NCBI RefSeq assembly: GCF_900105415.1
Contig: NZ_FNSM01000001.1
Location: 3,448,501 to 3,512,500, forward strand
Reading direction: 5' to 3'
Source of the DNA: Streptomyces sp. TLI_105
GTDB taxonomy: Bacteria > Actinomycetota > Actinomycetes > Streptomycetales > Streptomycetaceae
Length of the DNA: 64,000 nucleotides
A program made the translations under genes and the position numbers. The notes beneath the pieces are model-generated. The model was not told the origin of the DNA, searched no databases, and saw only the letters and a program-made list of their open reading frames with translations. The first letter of the stretch is position 1, and the number at the start of each line of letters is the position of its first letter. Below are positions 1-11,721 of the stretch, one piece after another.

Positions 1-361
1 AGCCGAAGAACCGGCGGCGGCGCTCGTCGTGCTCCATGTATCCGATGGAGTAGACGTGGATGAGCGTGCCGACCCCGGTGATCAGCAGGACGAAGGTCAT
101 CGACAGCTGGTCGAGCTGGAAGGCCATGTCCGCCTGGAAGCCCTCGACGGGGATCCAGGTGAAGAGCCGCTGGTGCAGGGCCCGGTCCTCGGCGCCCTTG
201 CCGAGCATGTCGGCGAAGAGCGCCAGGCCGATCACGAAGGAGACGGCCGCGAGCAGCGTGCCGAGCCAGTGCCCGGACTTGTCGAGCCGCCGCCCGCCGA
301 GGAGCAGCACCGCCGCGCCGAGCAGGGGCGCCCCGATGAGCAGCGCAATGAGATTTTCCAC
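1..361 (-). CDS. nuoL: NADH-quinone oxidoreductase subunit L (partial, 3' end outside window)
   Basis: This is the first 120 residues of the large proton-pumping membrane subunit of complex I; the rest lies beyond the left edge. It starts at GTG 359-361, ten bases after the nuoK stop. The N-terminus is hydrophobic ([20 protein letters not shown]), followed by a short basic stretch, a second membrane span, and a segment ending [20 protein letters not shown], which is characteristic of NuoL. It belongs to the nuoA-N operon and should be followed by nuoM and nuoN outside the window. The identification is firm from position and sequence; only the truncation limits it. Confidence 0.95.
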   Translation of the reverse strand, partial: MENLIALLIGAPLLGAAVLLLGGRRLDKSGHWLGTLLAAVSFVIGLALFADMLGKGAEDRALHQRLFTWIPVEGFQADMAFQLDQLSMTFVLLITGVGTLIHVYSIGYMEHDERRRRFFG

Positions 362-371
362 GTTCAGCCCC

Positions 372-671
372 TCACAGCTTCATCAGGCTGGCGTCATCGA
401 CCGAGGCCGAGTGGCGGGCACGGAAGACGGACACGATGATCGCGAGCCCGACGACGACCTCCGCGGCGGCGACGACCATCGTGAAGAAGGCGATGATCTG
501 GCCGTCGAGGTTGCCGTGCATGCGGGAGAACGTGACGAACGCGAGGTTGCAGGCGTTGAGCATGAGCTCGACGCACATGAAGACGACGATCGCGTTGCGC
601 CGGATCAGCACCCCGGCCGCACCGATGGTGAACAGCAGGGCCGCGAGGTACAGGTAGTTGACGGGGTTCAC
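372..671 (-). CDS. nuoK: NADH-quinone oxidoreductase subunit K
   Basis: NuoK is a 99-residue membrane subunit with three transmembrane helices, homologous to MrpC antiporter subunits, sitting in the proton-translocating arm of complex I. The sequence shows the conserved glutamates in helices 2 and 3 ([13 protein letters not shown] and [14 protein letters not shown]). Length is the family norm. The ATG start overlaps the nuoJ stop by four bases (ATGA), indicating translational coupling. Confidence 0.97.
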   Translation of the reverse strand: MNPVNYLYLAALLFTIGAAGVLIRRNAIVVFMCVELMLNACNLAFVTFSRMHGNLDGQIIAFFTMVVAAAEVVVGLAIIVSVFRARHSASVDDASLMKL

Positions 672-1495
672 CGGGTGGCCTCCTCTTCGTCCCGGTCCCG
701 GCCGAGCCGCTCCTCGGAGCGCTGCTCCAGTGCCTTGAGGTCGGCCATCGCCTCGGTGGACACGTCCCGGATCTGGCCCCGCTTGCGCAGGGTCTGCATG
801 ACGGTGAGCTCCGACGCGGTGCCGTCGGGCAGCAGACCGGCGATGTCCACGGCGTTGTGCCGGGCGTACACACCGGGCGCGGGCAGCGGCGGGACGTGCT
901 TGCCCTCGCGCACGCGCTGCTCGGACAGCTCGCGCTGGGTGCGGGCCCGCTCGGTCCGCTCCCGGTGGGTGAGCACCATCGCGCCGACGGCCGCCGTGAT
1001 CAGCAGCGCGCCGGTGATCTCGAAGGCGAAGACGTACTTGGTGAAGATGAGGGCGGCGAGGCCCTCGACGTTCCCGCCGTGGGCGCTGTTGGCCGTGCCG
1101 AGGCCGGCGAACTCCGTCAGCGAGGCGTTCCCGATGCCGGCGGCGAGCAGGATGCCGAAGCCGAGACCGCAGGCGACGGCCAGCAGGCGCTGGCCCTTGA
1201 GGGTCTCCTTCAGCGAGTCCGCGGCGGTGACACCGACCAGCATGACGACGAAGAGGAAGAGCATCATGATCGCGCCGGTGTAGACGACGATCTGGACGAT
1301 GCCGAGGAAGTACGCGCCGTTCGCCAGGTAGAAGACCGCGAGGACGATCATCGTGCCGGCGAGGGAGAGCGCGGAGTGCACGGCCTTCCTCATCAGGATC
1401 GTGGACAGCGCGCCGGCGACGGCTACGGTGCCCAGGACCCAGAACTGGAAGGCCTCACCGGTGGAAGTCGTGTACGCCGCGAGGTTCGCGCTCAT
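668..1495 (-). CDS. nuoJ: NADH-quinone oxidoreductase subunit J
   Basis: NuoJ is a membrane subunit of complex I. I chose the ATG at 1493-1495 ([19 protein letters not shown]), which overlaps the nuoI stop in an ATGA. The 275-residue product has five hydrophobic segments in its first 170 residues, including the conserved region [20 protein letters not shown], where the pi-bulge helix of NuoJ lies. A charged cytoplasmic tail of about 100 residues follows ([20 protein letters not shown]). Such a tail is common in actinobacterial NuoJ and absent from E. coli NuoJ. The reading frame stays open far upstream into nuoI, but that extension is a shadow. Confidence 0.96.
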   Translation of the reverse strand: MSANLAAYTTSTGEAFQFWVLGTVAVAGALSTILMRKAVHSALSLAGTMIVLAVFYLANGAYFLGIVQIVVYTGAIMMLFLFVVMLVGVTAADSLKETLKGQRLLAVACGLGFGILLAAGIGNASLTEFAGLGTANSAHGGNVEGLAALIFTKYVFAFEITGALLITAAVGAMVLTHRERTERARTQRELSEQRVREGKHVPPLPAPGVYARHNAVDIAGLLPDGTASELTVMQTLRKRGQIRDVSTEAMADLKALEQRSEERLGRDRDEEEATR

Positions 1496-2070
1496 GCGTC
1501 CGCCCCCTCCGGCTCGTCCTTCTCCCCCTTGGACACGGCGACCTGACGGACCGTGCCGGGCGCCGCCTCGATGACGAGCCCCCGGTAGTAGTCCTGCTCG
1601 GTCATGCCCGGGAAGATCGCGTGCGGGGTGTCGACCATGGTCTCCTCCAGGCCCGCGAGGAGCTGCTCCTTGGTGTAGATCAGGTTCTCGCGGGAGGAGT
1701 CGGCCAGCTCGAACTGGTTGGTCATCGTCAGCGCGCGCGTGGGGCACGCCTCGATGCACAGTCCGCAGAGGATGCAGCGGGCGTAGTTGATCTGGTAGAC
1801 GCGGCCGTACCGCTCGCCCGGCGAGTAGCGCTCCTCGTCGGTGTTGTCCGCGCCCTCGACGTAGATGGCGTCGGCGGGACAGGCCCAGGCGCACAGCTCG
1901 CAGCCGACGCACTTCTCCAGGCCGTCGGGGTGACGGTTGAGCTGGTGCCGGCCGTGGAAGCGGGGCGCCGTCGTCTTCTGCTGCTCCGGGTACTGCTCCG
2001 TCAGCCGCTTCTTGAACATGGCCTTGAAGGTCACGCCGAAGCCGGCCACCGGATTCTGGAAATCAGACAC
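1492..2070 (-). CDS. nuoI: NADH-quinone oxidoreductase subunit I (2x 4Fe-4S)
   Basis: NuoI carries iron-sulfur clusters N6a and N6b that pass electrons towards NuoB. Two ferredoxin-type motifs are visible, [12 protein letters not shown] and [12 protein letters not shown], each CxxCxxCxxxCP. I start it at GTG 2068-2070 ([12 protein letters not shown]), 192 residues, because an AGGAG ribosome site lies at the right distance upstream. An in-frame ATG at 2086-2088 lies just ahead of that ribosome site and would add an unconserved extension. The start overlaps the end of nuoH by eight bases. Confidence 0.96.
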   Translation of the reverse strand: MSDFQNPVAGFGVTFKAMFKKRLTEQYPEQQKTTAPRFHGRHQLNRHPDGLEKCVGCELCAWACPADAIYVEGADNTDEERYSPGERYGRVYQINYARCILCGLCIEACPTRALTMTNQFELADSSRENLIYTKEQLLAGLEETMVDTPHAIFPGMTEQDYYRGLVIEAAPGTVRQVAVSKGEKDEPEGADA

Positions 2071-3427
2071 CGTCCGTCTCCTTTCCATCACTCGCAGTAG
2101 CAGTATCGGGGGCGCCACTGACAACGAGGTCCCGGTCGTACCGGGACCTGCGCCGCGGCACGGGCGGCAGGGACTGTCCGGGCTTGGGCGGTACGGGGAA
2201 GCCGCCGGCCATCGGGTCGAAGGACCGCTCGTCGGCGGAACCGGCCGCGGCCTCCTTCGCCTTCCGGTCGCGGAACGCGTCCACCAGGAAGGAGAGGAGG
2301 AGCAGGGCGAGGACGGCGCCGGCCACGTACAGCACGATGTTGGAGAAGGCGATGTTCTCGTTCCGCAGCGCGCGGACGGTGGCGACCAGCATCAGCCAGA
2401 CCACGGCGACCGGGATGAGGACCTTCCAGCCGAGCTTCATCAGCTGGTCGTAGCGGACGCGGGGCAGGGTGCCGCGGAGCCAGATGAAGAAGAACAGCAG
2501 CAGCTGCACCTTCACGACGAACCAGAGCATCGGCCACCAGCCGTGGTTGGCGCCCTCCCAGAAGGTGGAGACCGGGTACGGGGCCCGCCAGCCGCCCAGG
2601 AAGAGGGTCACCGACACGGCCGAGACCGTCACCATGTTCACGTACTCGGCGAGCATGAACATCGCGAACTTGATGGACGAGTACTCGGTGTTGAAGCCGC
2701 CGACGAGGTCGCCCTCGGACTCCGGCATGTCGAACGGGGCGCGGTTGGTCTCGCCGACCATCGTGACGATGTAGATGATGAACGACACCGGCAGCAGGAT
2801 CACGAACCAGCGGTCCGCCTGCGCCTCGACGATCTTCGAGGTCGACATCGACCCGGAGTAGAGGAAGACGGAGGCGAAGGCCGCGCCCATGGCGATCTCG
2901 TACGAGATCATCTGCGCGCAGGACCGCAGGCCGCCGAGCAGCGGGTACGTGGAGCCGGAGGACCAGCCGGCGAGGACGATGCCGTAGATCCCGACGGAGG
3001 CGACCGCGAGGACGTACAGCATCGCGATCGGCAGGTCGGTGAGCTGCATCGCGGTCCGGTGCCCGAAGATCGAGACCTCGTTGCCGGCCGGGCCGAAGGG
3101 GATCACGGCGATCGCCATGAAGGCGGGGATCGCGGCGACGATCGGCGCGAGGACGTAGACGACCTTGTCGGCCTTCTTGACGATCACGTCCTCCTTGAGC
3201 ATCAGCTTGATGCCGTCCGCGAGGGACTGGAGGAGGCCCCAGGGGCCGTGCCGGTTGGGGCCAATGCGCAGCTGCATCCAGGCGACGACCTTGCGCTCCC
3301 ACACGATGGAGAAGAGCACGGTGATCATCAGGAAGGCGAAGCAGAAGACGGCCTTGATCAGCACGAGCCACCAGGGGTCCGTGCCGAACATGGACAGGTC
3401 TTCGGCGGCGAGGACGTTCGGGGTCAT
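2063..3427 (-). CDS. nuoH: NADH-quinone oxidoreductase subunit H
   Basis: NuoH is the membrane subunit that forms the quinone-access channel with NuoB and NuoD. The 454-residue product is strongly hydrophobic with about eight or nine helices. It contains the signatures [19 protein letters not shown] near residue 45 and [20 protein letters not shown] near residue 235, both conserved in NuoH/ND1. A polar tail of about 65 residues extends past the usual end, as in other actinomycetes. The ATG overlaps the nuoG stop by four bases. Confidence 0.97.
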   Translation of the reverse strand: MTPNVLAAEDLSMFGTDPWWLVLIKAVFCFAFLMITVLFSIVWERKVVAWMQLRIGPNRHGPWGLLQSLADGIKLMLKEDVIVKKADKVVYVLAPIVAAIPAFMAIAVIPFGPAGNEVSIFGHRTAMQLTDLPIAMLYVLAVASVGIYGIVLAGWSSGSTYPLLGGLRSCAQMISYEIAMGAAFASVFLYSGSMSTSKIVEAQADRWFVILLPVSFIIYIVTMVGETNRAPFDMPESEGDLVGGFNTEYSSIKFAMFMLAEYVNMVTVSAVSVTLFLGGWRAPYPVSTFWEGANHGWWPMLWFVVKVQLLLFFFIWLRGTLPRVRYDQLMKLGWKVLIPVAVVWLMLVATVRALRNENIAFSNIVLYVAGAVLALLLLSFLVDAFRDRKAKEAAAGSADERSFDPMAGGFPVPPKPGQSLPPVPRRRSRYDRDLVVSGAPDTATASDGKETDGV

Positions 3428-5903
3428 GCCTGCACCTCCTGCGAGGTCGCCGGGCCGATGCGGACCAGGGTGCCGGGGCGGGCGCCGGTGTCGGAGAGGA
3501 CGCCCCGGCCCGCCGAGTTCAGCGGGAGCCAGACGACCCGGTCGGGCATCTCGGTGACCTGGAGCGGGAAGGCGACCGAGCCGGCGGGGCCGGTCACCTC
3601 CAGGACGTCGCCGTCCTTGACGCCGGTGTCGGCGGCGGTGGCGGCGGAGAGCCGGGCGACCGCCGCGTGCCGGGTGCCGGCCAGGGCGGCGTCGCCCTCC
3701 TGGAGCCTGCCGAGGTCGAGGAGGAGCCGGTGTCCGGCGAGGACGGCCTCGCCGTCGCCGGGCCGGGGCGCCGACTGGCCGGGCGAGGCGGGCTCGGTCG
3801 CCCGCTCCTCGGTCCAGCCGCCGAGCCGGTCCATCTCCCGCCGCACGGACCGCAGGTCGGGCAGGCCGAGGTGGACGTCGAGGGCGTCGGCCAGCATGTG
3901 GAGCACGCGGGCGTCGGTCGGCGCGAGGGGCCGGGTCATCTGCTCGGGCTTGAGCGCGGCCTCGAAGAGCCGGGCCCTGCCCTCCCAGTTGAGGAAGGTG
4001 CCGGGCTTCTCGGCGACGGCCGCGACCGGCAGGATCACGTCGGCGCGCTCGGTGACCTCGCCGGGCCGCAGCTCCAGGGAGACCACGAACGCCGTGTCGA
4101 GGGCCTCACGCGCGCGTGCCGGGTCCGGCAGGTCGGCGACCTCGACGCCGGCGACGAGCAGCGCGGCGAGCTCGCCGCCGGCCGCGGCCTCCACGATCTG
4201 GCCGGTGTCGCGGCCGTAGCGGTGCGGGAGCTCGCGGACGCCCCAGGCGGCGGCGACCTCCTCACGCGCGCGGGGATCGGTCGCGGGCCGGCCGCCGGGC
4301 AGCAGCGCCGGGAGCGCCCCCGCCTCGACGGCGCCGCGCTCGCCGGAGCGGCGCGGGATCCACACGAGGCGGGCGCCGGTGGCGGTCGAGGCGCGCAGGG
4401 CGGCGGTGAGCGCGCCGGGCACGCCCGCGAGCCGCTCGCCGACGGCGAGGACGGCGCCTTCCTGGCGGAGGGCCTCGGCGGCGGCGGCGCCTTCCTCGGA
4501 GAGGCCGACCCGGGAGGTGAGGGCGTCGAGCCACTCGGTCTCGGTGCCGGGGGCGGCCGGCAGCAGCGTGCCGCCCGCCTTCGTCAGGCCCCGGGTGGCG
4601 AACGGGGCGACCGCGTAGGTCTTCTGGCCGTGCTTGCGCCAGGCCTTGCGGAGCCGCAGGAAGACGGCGGGGGCCTCCTCCTCGGACTCCAGGCCGACGA
4701 GGAGCACGGCCGGGGCGGCCTCCAGCGAGGTGTACGTGACCCCGCTGCCGTCCAGGTCGCGTCCCCGGCCGGCGACGGCGGAGGCCAGGAAGTCGGCCTC
4801 CTCGCCGGAGTGGATCCGGGCCCGGAAGTCGATGTCGTTGGTGTGGAGGGCGACCCGGGCGAACTTGGCGTACGCGTAGGAGTCCTCGACGGTCAGCCGC
4901 CCGCCGGTCAGGACGCCGGTCCGGCCGCGGACGAGCCCGCGGGCGGCGGCCTCCAGGGCCTCGGGCCAGGAGGCGGCCTCCAGCTCACCGGACTCGGGGT
5001 TCCGGACGAGCGGTGTGGTCAGCCGGTCGCGCTGCTGGGCGTACCGGAAGCCGAAGCGGCCCTTGTCGCAGATCCACTCCTCGTTGACCTCCGGGTCCTC
5101 GGCGGCGAGCCGCCGCATGACCTTGCCGCGCCGGTGGTCGGTGCGGGTGGCGCAGCCGCCGGCGCACTGCTCGCAGACGGACGGCGAGGAGACCAGGTCG
5201 AAGGGGCGGGAGCGGAAGCGGTAGGCGGCCGAGGTGAGGGCGCCGACCGGGCAGATCTGGATGGTGTTGCCGGAGAAGTACGACTCGAAGGGGTCGCCCT
5301 CGCCGGTGCCGACCTGCTGGAGCGCGCCGCGCTCGACGAGCTCGATCATCGGGTCGCCGGCGACCTGGTTGGAGAAGCGGGTGCAGCGGGCGCACAGCAC
5401 GCACCGCTCGCGGTCGAGCAGCACCTGGGTGGAGATCGCGACCGGCTTCTCGTAGGTCCGCTTGACGCCCTCGAAGCGGGACTCGGCCTGTCCGTGGGAC
5501 ATGGCCTGGTTCTGCAGGGGGCACTCGCCGCCCTTGTCGCAGACCGGGCAGTCCAGCGGGTGGTTGATGAGCAGCAGCTCCATCACGCCGTGCTGGGCCT
5601 TCTCGGCGACGGGCGAGGTGAGCTGCGACTTGACGACCATGCCGTCGGTGCAGGTGATGGTGCAGGAGGCCATGGGCTTGCGCTGGCCCTCGACCTCGAC
5701 GATGCACTGGCGGCAGGCGCCGGCGGGGTCGAGGAGCGGGTGGTCGCAGAAGCGCGGGATCTCGATGCCGAGCTGTTCGGCGGCGCGGATGACCAGCGTC
5801 CCCTTGGGGACGGAGATCTCGGCGCCGTCGATGGTCAGCGTCACGAGGTCCTCGGGCGGTACCGGCGCGCTGCCGCCGCCGCTGGGGGTGGACGCGATGA
5901 CGG

Positions 5904-5907
<4 letters not shown>
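3424..5907 (-). CDS. nuoG: NADH-quinone oxidoreductase subunit G
   Basis: NuoG is the large peripheral subunit of complex I. The 827-residue product starts at ATG 5905-5907 ([20 protein letters not shown]), overlapping the nuoF stop; the longer open frame upstream is a shadow of nuoF. Visible in order are a 2Fe-2S ferredoxin domain ([15 protein letters not shown]), the His-Cys ligand region ([19 protein letters not shown]), a 4Fe-4S motif ([11 protein letters not shown], later CPVGAL), and a further Cys set (CEQCAGGC) at the entry to a molybdopterin-oxidoreductase-like domain. That last domain is degenerate in complex I and carries no cofactor. Confidence 0.96.
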
Positions 5908-7252
<1,345 letters not shown>

Positions 7253-7253
<1 letters not shown>

Positions 7254-7993
7254 CACTCCCCCTCCTGTCCGGAGGTCTCACCACGCGGGTGGACGATTCG
7301 GTGGTGCGGCTTCTCGCCCTTCGCCAGGCGCAGTCCCACGAGGGAGGCCGGGCCGGCGCCGCCGGTGGCCTCGACGGCGCCGGGGCGCTCGTCGGGGAAG
7401 CCGGCGAGGATGCGGGCGGTCTCCTTGAAGGTGCAGAGCGGGGCGCCGCGGGTGGGCTCGACGGTGCGTCCGGCCCGGAGGTCGTCGACCATCTTCTTGG
7501 CGGACTCGGGCGTCTGGTTGTCGAAGAACTCCCAGTTGACCATCACGACGGGTGCGAAGTCGCAGGCCGCGTTGCACTCGATGTGCTCGAGGGTGATCTT
7601 GCCGTCCTCGGTCGTCTGGTCGTTCCCGACGCCGAGGTGGGCCTTGAGCTCCTCGAAGATGGCGTCGCCGCCCATGACCGCGCAGAGCGTGTTGGTGCAG
7701 ACGCCGACCTGGTAGTCGCCGGAGGGCTTGCGCCGGTACATCGTGTAGAAGGTGGCGACGGCGGTGACCTCGGCGGTGGTCAGGCCGAGCATGTCGGCGC
7801 AGAACCGCATGCCGGTGCGGGTCACGTGGCCCTCCTCCGACTGCACGAGGTGCAGCATCGGCAGGAGCGCGGAGCGGGAGTCCGGGTAGCGGTCGATGAT
7901 CGCCCGGGCGTCCTCCTCCAGGCGGGCGCGGACGTCCGCCGGGTACTCGGGGGCGGGGAGCTGGGGCATGCCCAGGCTGATCTGGTCGGTCAT
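7253..7993 (-). CDS. nuoE: NADH-quinone oxidoreductase subunit E (2Fe-2S)
   Basis: NuoE is the thioredoxin-like 2Fe-2S subunit of the NADH-oxidising module. The four ligands appear as CTNTLC and, about 35 residues later, CNAAC. The N-terminal helical region ([20 protein letters not shown]) and the segment [16 protein letters not shown] match the family. At 246 residues it is longer than E. coli NuoE because of a polar C-terminal tail of about 50 residues. The start overlaps the nuoD stop by four bases (ATGA). Confidence 0.96.
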
Positions 7994-9315
7994 CGGTCGA
8001 CGCCTCCCATCACGGGGTCGATGGAGGCGACGGCGACGATGACGTCGGCGACCTGGCCGCCCTCGCACATCGCGGCCATGGCCTGGAGGTTGGTGAAGGA
8101 CGGGTCGCGGAAGTGGACCCGGTAGGGGCGGGTGCCGCCGTCGGAGACGACGTGGACGCCGAGCTCGCCCTTGGGCGACTCGACGGCCGCGTAGGCCTGC
8201 CCTGCGGGGACCCGGAAGCCTTCGGTGACCAGCTTGAAGTGGTGGATCAGGGCCTCCATGGAGGTGCCCATGATCTTCGCGATGTGGTCGGTGGAGTTGC
8301 CGAGGCCGTCCGCGCCGAGCGCGAGCTGCGCCGGCCAGGCGATCTTCTTGTCGCCGACCATGACCGGGCCGGGCCCCAGGCGGTCGAGGCACTGCTCGAC
8401 GATCCGCAGGGACTGCCGCATCTCCTCCAGGCGGACGAGGAAGCGTCCGTAGGAGTCGCAGGTGTCGGCGGTCGGGACCTCGAAGTCGTAGTTCTCGTAG
8501 CCGCAGTACGGGTCGGTCTTCCGCAGGTCGTGCGGGAGGCCCGCCGAGCGGAGGATCGGTCCGGTGGCGCCGAGGGCCATGCAGCCGGTGAGGTCGAGGT
8601 AGCCGACGTCCTGCATGCGGGCCTTGAAGATGGGGTTGCCGGTGGCGAGCTTGTCGTACTCCGGCAGGTTCTTCTTCATGGTCTTCACGAACTCGCGCAC
8701 GGCGTCGACGGCGCCGGGCGGGAGGTCCTGGGCGAGGCCGCCGGGGCGGATGAAGGCGTGGTTCATGCGCAGGCCGGTGATCAGCTCGTACAGGTCCAGG
8801 ATCATCTCGCGGTCCCGGAAGCCGTAGATCATGATCGTGGTGGCGCCGAGCTCCATGCCGCCGGTGGCGATGCAGACCAGGTGCGAGGAGAGCCGGTTGA
8901 GCTCCATCAGCAGGACGCGGATGACGCTGGCGCGGTCCGGGATCTGGTCGGTGATGCCGAGGAGCTTCTCCACGCCCAGGCAGTACGCCGTCTCGTTGTA
9001 GAACGAGGTGAGGTAGTCCATGCGCGTGACGAAGGTGGTGCCCTGCGTCCAGGTCCGGTACTCGAGGTTCTTCTCGATGCCGGTGTGGAGGTAGCCGATG
9101 CCGCAGCGCGCCTCGGTGACGGTCTCGCCGTCGATCTCCAGGATGAGGCGGAGCACGCCGTGGGTGGACGGGTGCTGGGGACCCATGTTGACGATGATGC
9201 GCTCGTCGTCGGCCTTCGCGGCGGACTGGACGACCTCTTCCCAGTCGCCGCCGGTCACCGTGTAGACGGCGCCTTCCGTCGTCTCGCGTGCGGACGACGC
9301 GTTGGGGCTGTTCAC
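7990..9315 (-). CDS. nuoD: NADH-quinone oxidoreductase subunit D (49 kDa subunit)
   Basis: NuoD is the hydrogenase-derived subunit that lines the quinone site with NuoB. I start it at GTG 9313-9315 ([20 protein letters not shown]), which forms a GTGA overlap with the nuoC stop; the longer open frame upstream is the nuoC shadow. The 441-residue product contains [19 protein letters not shown], in which the His of the HPSTHG loop contacts quinone, then [11 protein letters not shown], and the conserved end [20 protein letters not shown]. NuoC and NuoD are separate genes here, unlike the fused enterobacterial form. Confidence 0.97.
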   Translation of the reverse strand: MNSPNASSARETTEGAVYTVTGGDWEEVVQSAAKADDERIIVNMGPQHPSTHGVLRLILEIDGETVTEARCGIGYLHTGIEKNLEYRTWTQGTTFVTRMDYLTSFYNETAYCLGVEKLLGITDQIPDRASVIRVLLMELNRLSSHLVCIATGGMELGATTIMIYGFRDREMILDLYELITGLRMNHAFIRPGGLAQDLPPGAVDAVREFVKTMKKNLPEYDKLATGNPIFKARMQDVGYLDLTGCMALGATGPILRSAGLPHDLRKTDPYCGYENYDFEVPTADTCDSYGRFLVRLEEMRQSLRIVEQCLDRLGPGPVMVGDKKIAWPAQLALGADGLGNSTDHIAKIMGTSMEALIHHFKLVTEGFRVPAGQAYAAVESPKGELGVHVVSDGGTRPYRVHFRDPSFTNLQAMAAMCEGGQVADVIVAVASIDPVMGGVDR

Positions 9316-10043
9316 GAGTACGACCTCCGCTGGTCCGGAGCCGGGATCTGGGCGCCCTTGTACTCGACGGCGATGCCGCCGAGGGGGTAGTCCTTGCGCT
9401 GCGGGTGGCCCTGCCAGTCGTCCGGCATCATGATCCGGGTGAGGGCGGGGTGGCCGTCGAAGACGATGCCGAAGAAGTCGTACGTCTCGCGCTCGTGCCA
9501 GTCGTTCGTCGGGTAGACGGCGACGAGGGACGGGATGCGCGGGTCGGCGTCGGGGGCCGAGACCTCCAGGCGGATCAGCCGGCCGTGGGTCAGCGAGCGC
9601 AGGTGGTAGACGGCGTGCAGCTCGCGGCCCTTGTCCCCGGGATAGTGGACGCCGGAGACCCCCGTACACAGCTCGAAGCGCAGGGCGGGGTCGTCGCGCA
9701 GGGTGCGGGCCACGCGGACGAGGTGCTCGCGCTCGATGTGGAAGGTGAGCTCGCCGCGGTCGACGACCGTCTTCTCGATGGCGTTCTCCGGGAGGAGGCC
9801 CTGCTCCTCCAGGGCGCCCTCCAGCTCGTCGGCGACCTCGTCGAACCAGCCGCCGTACGGGCGGGCGGCCGGGCCGGGGAGCCGGATCGAGCGGACGAGG
9901 CCGCCGTAGCCGGAGGTGTCGGCCCCGCTCTGGGCACCGAACATGCCGCGCTGGACGCGGACCTCCTCGCCGTGGTCACCGCGCTGGCCCGGCAGGTTCT
10001 GCGTGCTGAGGTCCTTCTCGGGGTTGGGTGTCTCGTCACTCAC
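9312..10043 (-). CDS. nuoC: NADH-quinone oxidoreductase subunit C (30 kDa subunit)
   Basis: NuoC is a peripheral structural subunit of the quinone module. The 243-residue product starts at GTG 10041-10043 ([12 protein letters not shown]). Its core matches the 30 kDa family signature in the stretch [16 protein letters not shown], followed by [15 protein letters not shown]. The first 70 residues are a polar actinobacterial extension. It lies 88 bases after nuoB, the largest gap within the operon. Confidence 0.95.
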   Translation of the reverse strand: MSDETPNPEKDLSTQNLPGQRGDHGEEVRVQRGMFGAQSGADTSGYGGLVRSIRLPGPAARPYGGWFDEVADELEGALEEQGLLPENAIEKTVVDRGELTFHIEREHLVRVARTLRDDPALRFELCTGVSGVHYPGDKGRELHAVYHLRSLTHGRLIRLEVSAPDADPRIPSLVAVYPTNDWHERETYDFFGIVFDGHPALTRIMMPDDWQGHPQRKDYPLGGIAVEYKGAQIPAPDQRRSYS

Positions 10044-10131
10044 TGTGCAGCCCTGTTCCCTTCTCCGCCCACACGGCGCAGAGGTGCGGCATTCGTCGCC
10101 TTCTGCGGCCCGGCGGCCGCGCGTGCGTCGG

Positions 10132-10686
10132 TCACCTCAGCAGACCCTTCAACTCGATCGTCGGCAGCGCCTTGAGCGCCGCCTCCTCCGCCTCGCGGGC
10201 CGCCTCCTCGGCGTTCACGCCGAGCTTGGAGGACTGGATCTTCTGGTGGAGCTTGAGGATCGCGTCCAGGAGCATCTCCGGACGCGGCGGGCAACCGGGC
10301 AGGTAGATGTCGACCGGCACGATGTGGTCGACGCCCTGCACGATCGCGTAGTTGTTGAACATGCCGCCCGAGGAGGCGCAGACGCCCATGGAGATGACCC
10401 ACTTGGGGTTGGGCATCTGGTCGTAGACCTGCCTCAGGACGGGCGCCATCTTCTGGCTGACCCGGCCGGCCACGATCATCAGGTCGGCCTGGCGCGGCGA
10501 GCCGCGGAAGACCTCCATGCCGAAGCGGGCCAGGTCGTACCGGCCGGCTCCGGTGGTCATCATCTCGATGGCGCAGCAGGCGAGGCCGAAGGTCGCGGGG
10601 AACACGGACGCCTTGCGCACCCAGCCCGCGGCCTGTTCGACCGTCGTCAGCAGAAAGCCGCTCGGGAGTTTCTCTTCGAGTCCCAT
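10132..10686 (-). CDS. nuoB: NADH-quinone oxidoreductase subunit B (cluster N2)
   Basis: NuoB carries the terminal 4Fe-4S cluster N2 that reduces quinone. The 184-residue sequence shows the paired cysteines in [11 protein letters not shown], then the third and fourth ligands in [15 protein letters not shown] and [14 protein letters not shown]. It starts at ATG 10684-10686 and ends with a slightly longer charged tail than the enterobacterial protein. It sits 17 bases downstream of nuoA. Confidence 0.97.
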   Translation of the reverse strand: MGLEEKLPSGFLLTTVEQAAGWVRKASVFPATFGLACCAIEMMTTGAGRYDLARFGMEVFRGSPRQADLMIVAGRVSQKMAPVLRQVYDQMPNPKWVISMGVCASSGGMFNNYAIVQGVDHIVPVDIYLPGCPPRPEMLLDAILKLHQKIQSSKLGVNAEEAAREAEEAALKALPTIELKGLLR

Positions 10687-10703
10687 AGGTGCCCCTCAGC
10701 CCT

Positions 10704-11063
10704 TCAGTCCCATTCCAGGCCGCCGCGTCGCCACACGTACGCGTAGGCGACGAAGACGGTGAGCACGAAGAGCAACATCTCCACGAGCCCGAAAAGCCCC
10801 AGGGCGTCGAAGGTGACGGCCCAGGGGTAGAGGAAGACGATCTCGATGTCGAAGACGATGAAGAGCATCGCCGTCAGGTAGTACTTGATCGGGAAGCGGC
10901 CGCCTCCGGCGGGCGTGGGGGTGGGCTCGATGCCGCACTCGTATGCTTCCAGTTTCGCCCTGTTGTACCGCTTTGGCCCGATGAGCGTGGCCATGACCAC
11001 GGAGAAGATCGCAAACCCCGCACCCAGGGCACCGAGCACGAGGACGGGCGCGTACGCATTCAC
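10704..11063 (-). CDS. nuoA: NADH-quinone oxidoreductase subunit A
   Basis: NuoA is the first gene of the operon and encodes a 119-residue membrane subunit with three helices. I use GTG 11061-11063 (VNAYAPVLVLGALGAGFAIF), preceded by GGAGCGAGGAGC as ribosome site; the open frame continues upstream without conservation. The conserved motif YECGIEPT, the carboxylate-rich FDIEIVFLYPWAV helix and the final helix are clear. Expression of the whole operon probably depends on the promoter and Rex-like operator just upstream. Confidence 0.95.
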   Translation of the reverse strand: MNAYAPVLVLGALGAGFAIFSVVMATLIGPKRYNRAKLEAYECGIEPTPTPAGGGRFPIKYYLTAMLFIVFDIEIVFLYPWAVTFDALGLFGLVEMLLFVLTVFVAYAYVWRRGGLEWD

Positions 11064-11131
11064 GCTCCTCGCTCCTTCCAGTCGTCCTTGACCGTTGGAC
11101 CGCACCGCCGGGCCGTGGAAGATCGCCCCCA

Positions 11132-11147
11132 TGTGAGGCAGTTCACA
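11132..11147 (-). promoter_or_regulatory. Rex-type redox operator upstream of nuoA
   Basis: Read on the minus strand the site is TGTGAACTGCCTCACA, one base from the known Streptomyces Rex operator consensus TGTGAACNNNTTCACA. It lies about 70 bases upstream of the nuoA start and just downstream of a possible -10. Rex releases DNA when NADH rises, so this would couple complex I synthesis to redox poise. Binding here is inferred, not shown. Confidence 0.7.
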
Positions 11148-11469
11148 AGCCCGGCTGCCCCGCATCTTATGCCCGCCCCTCTGTGATCTGCGACACGGGG
11201 TGCAGCAAGGACTTTGTGATCTCCACCACCTGACGAAGGATCATGAAGTCGGATGAGCGGTGATCTTGTTGCGCGAAGCACGCAGGTGATCACCAGATGT
11301 GACATCCGGACCGGAAATCGCTGCTCGGAAGGGGTGTCGCACTATCAAGTGATGGCAAGTGCAGGCAAATTGGCGATGGACGCGTCCGGGTGATAAAGAA
11401 ACCGGCCGTCGCCCGGTCGGGCGGCCCGGCGTACGGAGGTGGACGCGTGCGCGCCTTCACGAGAGGAGT

Positions 11470-11483
11470 GTGACCTGCGTCAC
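11470..11483. promoter_or_regulatory. Crp-like palindrome upstream of the NlpC/P60 gene
   Basis: The sequence GTGACCTGCGTCAC is a perfect GTGAC-N4-GTCAC palindrome and fits the Streptomyces Crp pattern GTG-N6-GNCAC. It lies about 240 bases upstream of the cell-wall hydrolase start, compatible with a long leader. Crp of Streptomyces acts in germination and development, when wall hydrolases are needed; the link is inference. Confidence 0.45.
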
Positions 11484-11608
11484 GCCACAGGAGCTCCAAA
11501 AGAAGAGGGCTTGGCCATCGGCGTCAAGAGATGGTAAGCGTCGGGCAATTCGGGCGTTTCAATGAAAACCCGTGATCAAGGGCTGGATGAGCCATGCCCG
11601 ATTTGCCC

Positions 11609-11663
11609 GTTACGGCGTCAATAAGGTTACGACCGAGGCGGATTCACAGATTCCAAACGTAAC
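11609..11663. promoter_or_regulatory. GTTACG repeat cluster before the NlpC/P60 gene
   Basis: Two direct GTTACG words stand 17 bases apart (11609-11614 and 11626-11631), with an inverted copy CGTAAC at 11658-11663. The regular spacing, less than 120 bases upstream of a secreted wall hydrolase, suggests binding of a response regulator such as MtrA, which controls NlpC/P60 genes in other actinobacteria. This is a suggestion only. Confidence 0.3.
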
Positions 11664-11721
11664 TGTGGCGCAACCCACGTTTCTTGAAGGGAACCGTCGA
11701 GCCCTGATAGCGGTTGTTCCC

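Larger units (their letters stand above)
11064..11721. other. Divergent intergenic region between nuoA and the NlpC/P60 gene
   Basis: This 658-base region holds no convincing gene. It contains the nuoA control region at the left (Rex-like operator at 11132-11147 and a possible -10, TAAGAT, read on the minus strand at 11164-11169) and, on the right, a Crp-like palindrome (11470-11483) and three GTTACG words. The right part is clearly less GC-rich than its neighbours, as expected for a long regulatory leader. Short open frames here show no ribosome site or recognisable product. Confidence 0.6.

Noticed and set aside
1937..4219. A long plus-strand open frame across nuoI, nuoH and nuoG, and another at 3667-6210
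   Set aside because: Both are shadows of clearly conserved complex I genes on the minus strand.
9316..9669. N-terminal extension of nuoD through the nuoC gene
   Set aside because: Translation of the nuoC region in this frame is Arg/Pro/Gly-rich junk; the GTGA overlap gives the right start.
11472..11721. c-di-AMP (ydaO-type) riboswitch before the NlpC/P60 gene
   Set aside because: Such switches often precede wall hydrolase genes in actinobacteria, but I could not find the conserved core in this leader.
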